This document shows, piece after piece, positions 43,224 through 55,470 of a stretch of 64,000 bases of DNA. How positions within the stretch are numbered: the first letter of the stretch is position 1; every line of letters starts with the position of its first letter. A program made the translations under genes and the position numbers. A model generated the notes under the pieces. The model was not told the DNA's origin, made no database searches, and saw only the letters and a program-made list of their open reading frames with translations. The stretch lies in assembly GCA_965153355.1 (NCBI GenBank), contig OZ231127.1, forward strand, positions 32,178,001 through 32,242,000. Reading direction: 5' to 3'. Source of the DNA: Flaccisagitta enflata (taxonomy: Eukaryota; Chaetognatha; Sagittoidea; Aphragmophora).

Positions 43224-45535
43224 ATGTGTGACGCTGACGAGGGGCCGCCTAGAAAGCGTCGGCGAGTTTCAATGAGTGAAGCACTCAAAAAAAGCATCGA
43301 ATTCAAAAGTTCTCTCCATGCTGCTGAATGGGCCATTGAACAGTTTGAGGCTGTAAGCAAGAATACAAAGAACCCGGTCGCATTCGCAAAACAATTTCCC
43401 AAAACCCTTGACAGAGTCAAAAATCGCATCTCAAGAATGGCCCTGATCAAAAAGAAAACAAAAAAGGCCCTTCCAGCTGGGGATTTGAAACAGCCAGCAC
43501 TCACTGACAGCATGGTAGATGTCCTTGAGGGAAAGGTCCCTGAGCCACAGACCAGTGCCTCAACCTCTCAAATGGGACGTCCTGTACAAGATCTGGACGA
43601 AGTTGGTTTGAGAGCTCAACGCTACAAACTTCAACCTATCATTGAGAAAATCAAAGAGGCTGGTCAGGAATTTGGTCAAAAGACACCCACGCAAGTATGT
43701 GGTAGGGTGCTGCAGGAGCTTAACTACACTCAAAATCGCAATCTAGGCTTGATTGGCAAGGCCATTTATGAGGGCACTTTTCAGCAGGAATATGAAAAGA
43801 AGAAAAAAATGGGTGAGGCAGAAGCTCTTTACATGAAGACAAATGAGCTGGAGATTACAGATCTTCAGTACACTAATTTGCGCCTTCGCCTTCTGGAGCA
43901 TGGCCTAGAACTGCCAGCTCTGAACAATCTCAAAGACTTTGAGAAGGGTGAGAGGTATGACTTCTCTCCATATCTCGGGGGAGTCCGTGCAAACTTTATT
44001 GACCTTGCCCAAACAACTCTTACACAGATATTTAAGCTGCCGGAAGTGCAAGAAGAGACAGCCGATCTACTTGAAACAGCTTTGCCGCTTGAAGCTGAGT
44101 GGTATACTGGACTAGATGGCAGCGGCGGGCAACATGAGATGCATCATCAACAAAAAGCTTCGTCGCATCTCCCAGCAGAAGTTCAAAGCTCTATGCCATG
44201 CATATCCCAACAAAAAAGGGAGACGGTTGTGGCTGTTCTGAAGGTCATTCGCACAGCTACAAAAAAAAAGTCTATGAGCCAAAGCACATTGCCTCAGTTA
44301 ATTCCTGCCGGCCGTACATGCTGTACCCACATCAAGAAAATCGGGAACTTTTAAAGAAATTTGTTCCCAAAATGGATGAAGACAAGGAAGCGATTGAGTG
44401 TGCACCATTGCAAATCCCTGTTCCAAATAAGGAACCAATTCCAGTAAACAATACTGTGAATCTAAAATTGTTGGATGGGAAGGCAGTAAAAGAGGTGTCT
44501 GGACTGGGCGGAGCATATTGTCTAGTGGGGACTTGCTCAAAGGAAAATGGTCACAACCTGGATATGATCAAATCTGGGTTCGAAATGAACCGCACAATGG
44601 AAAAAGTGCATGAAACTTTCCAAAAGCTATATGATGCTGAAATCGGCTCTATCAAAAAGTCACCCAAAGACCAAAAAACTAGACAAGGGGTGACAAATGA
44701 ACCTCTTACAACTCTACCTGTAAATCTTGCTCCTCGGCCCCTCCATTGTATGCTAAGGGCATACACTTTATTTCAAAAGCTGATGTACAAGATCCATGCA
44801 GAGGCTGAGACTGCCAAGAATCCTAATTCTACTATCACTGAAAAGGCCCAGATGGAAATTTCAAGAAAGTTTCTTATTTCAGCCGTAAACCAAGCCGCTA
44901 GTATTGTGATGGATACTCCAACTTCAAAAGGTGGCACCACAGATACTGGAAATGCAGCAAAGGAATTTTTCTCGCATAAACTCATTCCTGTCCTATCCGA
45001 CAACTTTCCAGCCAATCAAGTTGACAATCTCCTAAAGCTGCATAGAAATCTTTCTGTCATTCTCCGAATCATCAACTCAAAAAGGCAGGTTGATTTCCAA
45101 AGATTGAAATCAATTTGTACTGACACATATGTTCTCCTTGGAAATAAGTTCCCATCGGTTTCTATCAGTGAAACCGCTCACATGGTTCTTGGACATTCAT
45201 TCCAACTGATAGAGTTGAATGATGGGTATGGACCGGGACAAATGTCTGAGCAAGGATTGGAGGGATTGAACAAGCTGGTGCGGCGTTACAGTGAGCGATT
45301 TGCACGCCAAGTTTCTTTGAATGCCAACATTACTGATGTTGTCAATCGTCTGCAAGTGCTTTCAAATCCTCAACTCATGAGATTCAAGAGGAAACCCAGG
45401 TGCACTCGATGTTCTGTTGTTGGCGAGCATTGGACCGTGTCATGTCCAACTAAAGAGAAAGCTCCACGCTGTAACACATTGACTGAACAGCAAAAGCAAG
45501 ACCTCAATGAGGAGGTAGAATCATATTTGCATTGA
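43224..45535 (+). pseudogene. RAG1/Transib/CMC-type DDE transposase, split by one frame change
   Basis: A cut-and-paste transposase relative of the RAG1 core. The first frame starts at ATG 43224 (MCDADEGPPRKRRRV, a basic nuclear-localisation-like start); an earlier TTG at 43212 is less likely. MGRPVQDLDEVGLRAQRYKL (about residues 117-136) matches the GRP-containing nonamer-binding segment of RAG1. The first catalytic Asp is in GLDGSGG (44115). The second frame, open before 44200 to TGA 45533-45535, holds the second Asp (LLDGKAVKEVSG, 44474), the H-x4-H pair (45179, 45194) and the Glu in SEQGLEGLNK (45260). The tail has a knuckle C-x2-C-x5-H-x4-C (45401-45445). The frame change lies between about 44130 and 44260; one candidate is the A6 run at 44212-44217, where one lost base would explain it. 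All three acidic residues remain, so the copy is young, domesticated, or an assembly error. Family-level assignment is firm; Transib, RAG1-like or Chapaev is not resolved. Confidence 0.82.
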
Positions 45536-45839
45536 TTGCCAAATTTTTAAACTTATCATTGCAAAAGACTGGTATAAATTAAAACCCAAAAAGGTAAAAC
45601 TTATGATTTTGATATTTTGAATCCTGATGGTGAAAAGACACCATTACATGATTAGTCACACTAAACATGATAATTATTGCTGCACTACTATAATAAATAC
45701 GGCAAAAGTCGCGGATGGTTGGAAAGGGGCAGTGAGAACAAGTGTTCAACAAGAGTTCAACAGATATTTCATAATGACGTATGAGATTTTAAAAAGACAA
45801 AAAATACAATATTTCAATAATTTTTCAGATGGACTGACT

Positions 45840-45893
45840 GACCAACCAACGGACCAATATAGCAACATGTCAGTTGTGTGTCCGCGACTAAAG
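45840..45893 (-). repeat. Family H fragment downstream of the RAG1-like gene
   Basis: The reverse complement reads TTTAGTCGCGGACACACAACT, then ATTGGTCCGTTGGTTGGTC. It is inverted relative to the copy at 42993, so H sequences flank the transposase in opposite orientations. Confidence 0.6.
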
Positions 45894-45924
45894 AATTCAG
45901 ATGCAGCTACACCTAAATAATTTG

Positions 45925-46478
45925 GTGCAAAGACACCAATTATCAAGTGCAAAGACACCATTCATTAGGTGCAAAGATGCCAATTTTCAGGTGCAAAGAC
46001 ACCAATTGTCAGGTGCAAAGACACCAATTATCAGGTGCAAAGACACCAATTATCAGGTGCAAAGACACCAATTATCAGGTGCAAAGACACCAATTATCAG
46101 GTGCAAAGACACCAATTATCAGGTGCAAAGACACCAATTATCAGGTGAAAAGACACCAACCATCAGGTGCAAAGACACCAACCATCAGGTGCAAAGACAC
46201 CAATAATCAGGTGCAAAGACACCAATTATCAGGTGCAAAGACACCAATTGTCAGGTGCAAAGACACCAATTGCCAGGTGCAAAGACACCAATTGTCAGGT
46301 GCAAAGACACCAATTGTCAGGTGCAAAGACACCAATTATCAGGTGCAAAGACACCAATAATCAGGTGCAAAGACACCAACTATCAGGTGCAATGACACCA
46401 ACTGTCAGGTGCAAAGACACCAAATATTAGGTGCAAAGACACCAATTATCAGGTGCAGAGACACCAACGATCAGGTGT
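45925..46478. repeat. 22-bp minisatellite, about 25 units
   Basis: Consensus GGTGCAAAGACACCAATTAT plus CA. Each unit contains the small palindrome GGTG-CAAAGA-CACC. Variation is confined to a few positions (AATTATC, AATTGTC, AACCATC, AATAATC). Since 22 is not a multiple of three, the same peptide appears in all three frames, so I do not call a gene. Confidence 0.95.
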
Positions 46479-46489
46479 AGCATTTCAAA

Positions 46490-47480
46490 AAAGATTTGAA
46501 ACTTGAAATTTGTATACAGATTTTTTAGTTCCGCTCATAGATTTAAGATATTTTGCTATTTTGCTTGTTGTCAACATTTCATAAGAGAATAACTTATAAA
46601 TTTTAGTTTTCCAATTTTATCTTATGTTAGTTTTTCTAGTAAGCAGAGATTGCTCTAGTCAGAAGGTGGATTTCATTTCCTTTCCTTTCATTTCCTTTTC
46701 ATTTCCTTTCCCCTTCTTCTGAACAGAGCTATTCTTTGTTATCAAAAAACATATTATACTTCAACATCAGCAAATAGTCAATATCATTTTTGTATTATTG
46801 ATTTTTTATGTGTGAGCTTGAAACTTGATTACCATGTTAGATAATCTTTTTTTTTTTTTTTTGCTAATTGCGCATTTTTCAGCAATCTTTGCTAAAATCA
46901 AACCATGATTTGATTCAATTATCACCCAAAAAATTATTCATGTGACTAATCATGATTAAAAAAATGATGGCGCCTACATGAAAACTCGTTATTAACCAGT
47001 CTTTGATCCTCAGTATTATTCAGTTACAGGAGTACTCCCTGAAAATTGATTTTTTTGACTTAGTCATAATCGATCTTACTTGGCATAAATTGGCCTAAAA
47101 CCTCAAAAAACAAAGAACAAAAAAAAAGGGCGCCATCCTGGGAATCATGATGAGTAATAGCTATTCTTTTATCATATTGCCATTTTGATTCCTGGTTTGG
47201 AGTTCGGTACAACATCGAAAAAGAAATTTGCATAAAGCGGCTTCTAACCATGTAAAAGAAATGATTCACTGGATCGACCTGCATAAATACAGAAAAGGAG
47301 GAAGCAATTCAACTGTCGTCACTCATTAAAAGAGAAAATTAAAACCGACATCATGCTTCTGATCGACAATTGATTGTCAGTCTTGTAAATTAGTGAATGG
47401 AAATGGATTTCTTTTGGAAGAAATAACAAAAAAAAACTTGAATTTGGAGGTGGGAGGGGTTGGAGGCACACAAACGCTTA
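46490..47480. other. AT-rich interval without recognisable gene
   Basis: Holds a CATTTCCTTTC repeat patch near 46665-46715, a T16 run near 46848 and imperfect AATCATG echoes near 46890-46960. Nothing else seen. Confidence 0.4.
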
Positions 47481-50400
47481 GTGGGATTTGGTGGTCTGTG
47501 TAGGTGGCTTGAGTGGGATAATGTGTTGTTAGGGACTTATTTCCCATCAGGGTGGGATTTGGTGGTCTGTGTAGGTGGCTTGAGTGGGATAATGTGTTGT
47601 TAGGGACTTATTTCCCATCAGGGTGGGATTTGGTGGTCTGTGTAGGTGGCTTGAGTGGGATAATGTGTTGTTAGGGACTTATTTCCCATCAGGGTGGGAT
47701 TTGGTGGTCTGTGTAGGTGGCTTGAGTGGGATAATGTGTTGTTAAGGGACTTATTTCCCATCAAGGTGGGATTTGGTGAGTCTGTGTAGAGTCAAGCAGG
47801 TAAAGGATAATGTGTTGTGGTTTTCTTCCCATCAGGGTGATTTGGTGGTCTGTATGGAAGTGGCTTGAGTAGGATAATGTGTTGTTTAAGGACTTATTTC
47901 CCATCAGGGTGAGATTTGGTGAGTCTGTGTAGAGTGGCTTGGAAGTGGGATAATGTGTTGTTGAGGACTTATTTCCCACATCAGGAGTGAGATTTGGTGG
48001 TGTGTGATGACAGTGGATAATGTGTTGTTGGACTTATTTCTATCAAGGTAGAATTTGGTGGTCTGTGTGGAGGTGGCTTGGTGGGTAATGTGTTGTTAGA
48101 ACATTTCCCCATTGGTGGAATTTGATGAATGCTGTGTGGAGGTGATAAAAAGGTAGGATAATGTGTTGTTAAGACCATTTCCCCATCAGGTGAGATTTGG
48201 TGGTCTTGTGTGGTGGCTTGGAGTGAGATGTGTAATGTGTTCTGTGGGGACTTATTTCCCATCAGGTGGGATTGATGGTCTGTGAGTGGCTGGTAGGATA
48301 ATGTGTTGTTGAGGACTTATTTCCCATCAGGGGTGGGATTGGTAGTCTGTGTGGAAGTGGCGAGTGGGATGTGTATTTATTAGGGACCTTATTTCCCATC
48401 AGGGTGGGATTTGGTGGTCTGTGTAGGTGGCAGTGGGATATGTGTTGTTGAACTTTTATTTCCCCATCAGGTGGGATTTGGTGGTCTGTGTGGGTGGCTT
48501 GAGTGGGATAATGTATTTGTTAGGGACTTATTTCCCATCAGGGTAGAAGTTGGTGGTCTGTGTAGGTGGCAGGTAGGATAATGTGTTGTTGGGACAGCTT
48601 TACATCAGGGTGGGATTGGTGAATGCCAGCCAACCCAGGTGGCTTGAGTGGGATAATGTGTTGTTGGGGACTTATTTCCCATCAGGGTAGAGATTGAAGA
48701 GTGGTGTGTAGGTAGCTTGGTGGATAATGTGTTTGTTAGGGTTCATTCCATCAGGAGTGATTCCCAGTAGTCTGTGTAGGTGGCAGAGGTAGGATAATGT
48801 GTTGTTAGAGACTTATTTCCCATCAGGGGGGTTGAGAGAGTAGTCTGTGTGAGGTAAGCCAGTGGGATAATATGTGTTATTAAGGACCTTATTTCCCATC
48901 AAGGTGGGAGGATTTAGTGGTCTGTGTGAGTGGCTGAAGTGAATGTATGTGTTGTTAGGGACTTATTTCCCATCAGGGTAGGGTGATGAGGTCTGTGTGA
49001 TGGCAGAGTGAGATAATCTGTGTTGTTAAGGACTATTTCCTCAGGGTGGTGTGATCTGTCTTAGGTGGCTCAGGCAGGATAATGTGTGGAGACAGCCTCA
49101 TCAAGGGGTGGAATTTGTGGTCTGTGTGGTGGCTTGATGGATCAATGTGTTAGAGTTTTCTTTATGGGCAATTTGAAGTGGTCTGTAGGTGGCTGCAGTG
49201 GATAATGTGTTGTTGGAGGACTTATTTCCCATCAGGGTGGGATTTGAGTAGTCTCTGTGTGGGGTGACAGGTGCAGGATAATGTGTTGTTGGGACTTCCC
49301 AGCACCCTGTCAGAACATTGCAGAGATTTACATTGGTCTGTGTGGGGTGGCTTGTGGATCTAATGTGTTGTTAGGGACTCAACTTTCTCATCAGGGTGGG
49401 TTGTGGTCTGTGAGTGGCTTGGGGCAGGATGTGTTTGTTAGGACTTATTTCCCATCAGGGTGGGATTTGGTGGTCTGTAGGTGGCTTGAGTGGGATAAAG
49501 TTTCGTTAGGGACTTATTTCCCATCAGGGTGGGGTCCCAGTGGTCTGTGGTGGCTTGAGGTGGGATAATGTGTTGTTGGGACTTATTTCCCATCAGGGTG
49601 GGATTACTTGTTGTGCTGTGTAGGTAAGCTGAGTGGGATAATGTATTTTATTGAGGACTCAGCTATGAGGTGGGATTTATTGGTCTGTGTGGGAGGTGGC
49701 CAGTGGGATAATGTTTATTAGGACTTATTCCATCAGGGTGGGGTTGATAGTCTCATGTAGGTGGCTTGAGTAGGATAATGTGTTGTTAGGTTCTTATTTC
49801 CCATGAGGGTGAAATTTGGTGGACTGTGTAGGTAGCTTGATCGGGATAAAGTGTTGTTAGGACTTTATTTCCCATCAGGGTGAAAATTTGGTGGTCTGTG
49901 GGGGTGGCTTAGTGGGTGTGTTGTTGGGCTGTTCCACATCAGGGTGGGATTTTAGTGGTCTGTGTAGGTGGCTTGAGTGGGATAATGTGTTGTTAGGACA
50001 TTTATCTGGGTAGAGTTTAGTGGTCTGTGTAGAGTGGCAGGTAGGATAATGTGTTGTTTGAGGACTCTATTTCCCATCAGGGTGGGATTTGATGGTCTGT
50101 GTCAGGTAAAGCAGGTAGGATAATGTGTTGTTGAGGACTTATTTACATCAGGGTGGGTTTGGTGGTCATGGAGGTGGCAGGTAGGATAATGTGTTGTTAG
50201 GGACTTATTTCCCATCAGGGTGAGATTTGATGGTCTGTGTAGGTGGCTTGAGCGGGATAATGTGTTGTTAGGGACTTATTTCTACATCAGGGTGAGATTT
50301 GAGAAGTGATGTGTGGAGGTGGCAGGTGGGATAATGTGTTAAAGGACTTATTTCTATCAGGGTGGGATTTAGTGGTCTGTGTAGGTGGCAGGTAGGATAG

Positions 50401-52152
50401 CCTGTGTGGACTTATTTCCCATCAGGTGGGGATTTGGTGGCTGTGTAGAGTGGCTTGAGGAGTGAGATAATGTGACAGGGACTTATTTCCCATCAGGTAG
50501 GTTGGTGGTCTGTGTAGGTAAGCAGGTGGATGTGTGTGTTGGGATTTGATTTCCATCAGGGTGATTTATTGGTCTGTGTAGGTGGCTTTGGTGGGGTATG
50601 TGTTGTTAGGGACTTGTTTCCATCAGGGTGGGGTGGTGGTCTGTGTAGGTGGCTTGAGTGGGATAATGTGTTGTTGGGGACTTATTTCCCATCAGGGTGA
50701 GGATTTGGTGGAATGTGTAGGTGGCTTGAGTGGGATATGGTGTTGTTAAGGACTTATTTCCCATCAGGGTGGGATTGTTTGATCTGTGTGGTGTTGGTGG
50801 GATAATGTGTTGTTAGGAGATCAGTGTAGGTTTCTCATCAGGGTGGGATCTAGTGGTCTGTGTAAGTGGCTCGAGTGGGATATGGTGTTGTTAAGGACTT
50901 ATTTCCCATCAGGGTGAAATTTAATTGGTCTGTGTGGAGTAGCTTGGGTGGGATGTGTTGTGAGGGACTTATTTCCCATCAGGGTGGGATTTGGTGGTCT
51001 GTGTGGAGTGACTGGGTGGGATAATGTGTTGTGAGACTTATTTCCATCAGGGTGGGATTTGGTGGTCTGTGTAAAATTGGCTTGAGTGGGATAATGTGTT
51101 GTTAGGGTTAGCTCCATCAGGGTGGGATTGGTGAGTCTGTATGGGGTGGCAGGTAGATAATGTATTTATTGGGGATATTCCATCAGGAGTGGGACCCCAG
51201 TGGTGCCAGTGGCGAGTGGCAGAGTGGGATGTGTGTTGTTGGAGACTTATTTCCCATCAGGGTGGGGTAGTGAGGTAATGTAGGTGGCTTGAGTGGGATA
51301 ATGTGTTGTTAAGGGACATTTCCCATCAGGATGGGATTTAGTGGTCTGTGTGAGTCAGCTTCCAGAGTGGGATAATGTATTTATTCAGGAACATTTCCCA
51401 TCAGGGTGGGATTTGGTGGTCTTATTATTAGGTAGCTTCAGGTGGGATAATGTATTGTTGAGGACTTTATTTCCCCATGAGGGTGAGTTAGTGATCTCTT
51501 CTTAGGCTGGCTTAGGTGGATAATGTGTTATTAAGGTTTATTTCCCATCAGGGTAAATTCAGTGGTCTGTGTAGGTGGCAGGTAGGATAATGTGTTGTTA
51601 GGGACTTATTTCCCATCAGGGTGGGATTAGGTGGTCTGTGTAGGTGGCTTGAGTGGGATAATGTGTCGTTAGGGACTTATTTCCCATCAGGGTGGGATTT
51701 GGTGGTCTGTGTAGGTGGCTTGAGTGGGATAATGTGTTGTTAGGGACTTATTTCCCATCAGGGTGGGATTTGGTGGTCTGTGTAGGTGGCTTGAGTGGGA
51801 TAATGTGTCGTTAGGGACTTATTTCCCATCAGGGTGGGATTTGGTGGTCTGTGTAGGTGGCTTGAGTGGGATAAATTGTCGTTAGGGACTTATTTCCCAT
51901 CAGGGTGGGATTTGGTGTTCTGTGTAGGGGGCTAGAGTGGGATAATGTGTCGTTAGGGACTTATTTCCCGTCAGGGTGGGATTTGGTGCTCTGTGTAGGT
52001 CGTTTGAGTGGGATAATGTGTTGTTAGGGACTTATTTCCCATCAGGGTGGGATTTGGTGGTCTGTGTTGGTGGCTTGAGTGGGATAATGTGTTGTTAGAG
52101 ACTTATATCCCCATCAGGTTGGAGATTGTGGTCTGGGTAGCTTGCTTGAGAG
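47481..52152. repeat. 71-bp tandem array, about 66 units
   Basis: Unit: GTGGGATTTGGTGGTCTGTG, TAGGTGGCTTGAGTGGGATA, ATGTGTTGTTAGGGACTTAT, TTCCCATCAGG. Units at 47481-47765 and about 51590-52090 are nearly identical and keep the 71-bp period. From about 47765 to 51540 almost every unit has one or more small deletions, insertions or substitutions (for example GGCAGGTAGGATAAT for GGCTTGAGTGGGATAAT). No frame stays open for long, so it is not protein coding. Confidence 0.95.
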
Positions 52153-52192
52153 GTTTAACCCGTCGACGACTTCCAGGGAAAATGGAGAGGAT
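52152..52192. repeat. Second copy of the 42-bp motif at 42178
   Basis: GGTTTAACCCGTCGACGAC... directly abuts the last degraded unit of the 71-bp array. Confidence 0.7.
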
Positions 52193-52261
52193 AAGTTGAT
52201 GACAAAATGGGTTGAAGATGACATCACTGACATGGTCTTGTTCATGAAGCTTTGGTCTCTC

Positions 52262-52338
52262 GATGTACCATAGAACAAGGCCGGTTAGAAGACCGATGCC
52301 AGTGGCCGACGGGTGGGCAGGGGCGGAATTACACATTT
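52262..52338 (-). repeat. Family H right-half fragment
   Basis: The reverse complement reads TCCGCCCCTGCCCACCCG, then TCTTCTAACCGGCCTTGTT. Confidence 0.6.
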
Positions 52339-52467
52339 TCATTCAACACGAACATTACAGACCAAAGGATCTTATAGAGTCGGTATTCCACAACTGAAAA
52401 TTGTAAAATAACCTTGAAGGTACACCCTAAACCCACGACATGGATTCAGTCGGTGATACCATCTAAC

Positions 52468-52651
<184 letters not shown>

Positions 52652-53559
52652 GAGGCCAAGATGATGGTAGTGCCGGTATCCAGGCAATTGATGACGAGGT
52701 CGAACTATTTGTAAACCGCAAGAAGGTGACGCGCATGCGCTCGGTGTGATTTTGCACTGCATGTATGCACTCGTTGCTAGGCGAAAGTCAAGATGGTTTG
52801 GACGGATTGGATAGCTGAAGGTGTGAGAGGTGTGGGGGTGTGGGGGTGTGAAAGGTGGTGTCGGTTGTGTGGGGGTGCGAAGGGTGGTGGCGGTTGTCTG
52901 TAGGTGAAAAGAGTGGTGGCGATTGTGTTGGAGTATGAAGGGTGGTGTGGCGGTTGTGTGGAGGTGTGAAGCTTGGTGTCGGTGTTGTGGGGATATAAAG
53001 GTTGGTGTCGGGGGTGTGAGGTGCGGCGATGTGATGAGTTGGTTATAAATGGGAATAATGAATCATTAACGGTAAGAATAAAAGATGGAGATAGGCTTTG
53101 AGCATCGGGAATGGGAAGCAGGTGAAAGAAAATAATGTCGTTGTATTCAATTCTGTACATCATCAATTCGTCCATGGTAGGATCCTTTCTCAAAGGGTCA
53201 AAGTCATTAATATGTCAAAACGAACGGTCACAGCAAGCAATCAAGAAATCAAAAAAGAAGGATAATGATAATAATAATGCGAAACACTGGATATGCAAAA
53301 AGAGAGATTGATGAAGTAACCATTTGTCATGGACGAAAAGATTCAATGAAAGTTGTGCTTGTACTAATGTTGAAACTCAAAAGATACGCTCGTAGATTTT
53401 TACGTTTTTTCTCTTTCTTTTTTCTTCAATAGAAAGGGAAAAAGATATAGAGTGAGAAACGGGAGTAAATTGAAAAAGAGTAAGACAGAGAGACGATTGG
53501 AAATAGAGATGGAGATAGCAATGAAGGAAGAACAAGTCATTCAAGGATCGCACATAGCC

Positions 53560-54023
53560 AGCGGTGCACGATGCCCTGCTTGGAGACAGTGATCGAATGA
53601 AGAAGTAAAGTAAGAGCAGGGCAGCGGGTTCAAAGGGCTAATGTCCTGTAGGACACAGGGATGAGTTTCCAGGCCTCCTCTTTTAGGCCTGGTGAGCAGA
53701 TCTGAGGTCTGGAGGGTAGATTTGAGGCACAGAGGGCTGATTCAAAGCCTGGAGGGCTGACCTGAGGTCTGAAGGGCAGATTTGAAGCTTGGAGGGCTGG
53801 TTATAAGGTCTTGAAGGCTTAATTGAGGTCTGGCAGGGCTGAAGCTGGCCTGAGACAGCTGATCTGAGGCCCCAATGGCCAACCAACGGGGGGACGGGCG
53901 TAAGGATGGAATGACGGAAGGAGGGAAGGATGGAAGGATGAGAGGACGGACGGAAGCACGGACAGTTACATGGAAATTCACTCCTGTGTCCTGCAGGAAA
54001 TCAGCCATTTGGGGCCGCTGCCC
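53560..54023 (-). mobile_element. Family P element, reverse orientation
   Basis: Worn tail (CAGCGGTGCACGATGCCCTGC) at the left, inverted ends GGGCAGCGG...AATGTCCTGTAGGACACAGG (53619) and CCTGTGTCCTGCAGG...GGGGCCGCTGCCC (to 54023). The interior consists of TTGAGGYCTGGAGGGCTGA-like 20-bp units and a GGAAGGATGGAAGGA stretch. Confidence 0.7.
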
Positions 54024-54185
54024 AAAAAGGGACGGAGAGAAATAGAGACGGAGATAGAGATGGAGAGAGAAAATCCTGCGCAAAGGTCAAGTTGAACCAA
54101 ATAGGATAGAAGACTGGGTCATTGCTTTCAGCCGAGGATGGAAAAAGACATGAGCCCCACGAGAGAGAGTCAGAAACAGAGAATC

Positions 54186-54309
<124 letters not shown>

Positions 54310-55079
54310 ACAGAGTGACAGAGTGACAAAGAGAGACAGAGACAGATATCTAGACAGACAGCAAATTGTACCAACCATCACGATGAACGAAGCCTGACGG
54401 CCAGACGTACGGACAAGCGCGTTGAGACTTGAGAGAATGAGATCGATTTCGGGTTATTTGTAACTTATTAACATAGCTCACTCATAAATTTTTTTGTACC
54501 CAACTATCCCACCAACTGAATATGGTTAATGTAACTTGCTTCAACACTGGCCTCCGAGAAACGAAACAAAAAACGAAAGAGAACAGCAACTCTGATTTAT
54601 CTTATCGTGTTCCTTTTTGTCGCAGGCAGACAGCGCATTAAAGCTTTCCATCGGGTAAAACGGCGAGGTACTTATCGTCAAAACCATAATATGCAAATGA
54701 AATCATCGGAATCGGATTTCGAATCAACGCACTCCCAACAACACACATCGTGATTTAGCTGCCTTCTAACCTGCGTAGGCTACGTACGTAGCTAAATGAA
54801 CTTTGTAACTTTACCATGCCCCTACCTTTTCTTTGTCAGCATTTACCTTACGCTCCCCCATTCCTTACGTTTACTTTAAACTTACTTACGTTCTACCTTT
54901 GGGCGACTCTTCTCTGTATGGCAAATTTTCATGATGGAAAAGTTTCTGATCGAATGCTGTGGATTTATGTCAGTAGGAACGTTCAACTATATGATAATGG
55001 GTGTTCATTTAAGTGGTGAGTGTTCACCCTGATTTTGCCTTCCTCTGTCTCCATGTCCATGTCCATGTCCTTTTAATCC

Positions 55080-55470
<391 letters not shown>

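Noticed and set aside
45901-46430. Open frames with a VQRHQLSGAKTPIIRC-type repeat peptide
   Set aside because: The 22-bp unit gives the same peptide in three frames; there is no start context or unique sequence.
47481-52152. CRISPR-like array
   Set aside because: The 71-bp units are contiguous with no unique spacers, in an animal-type sequence.
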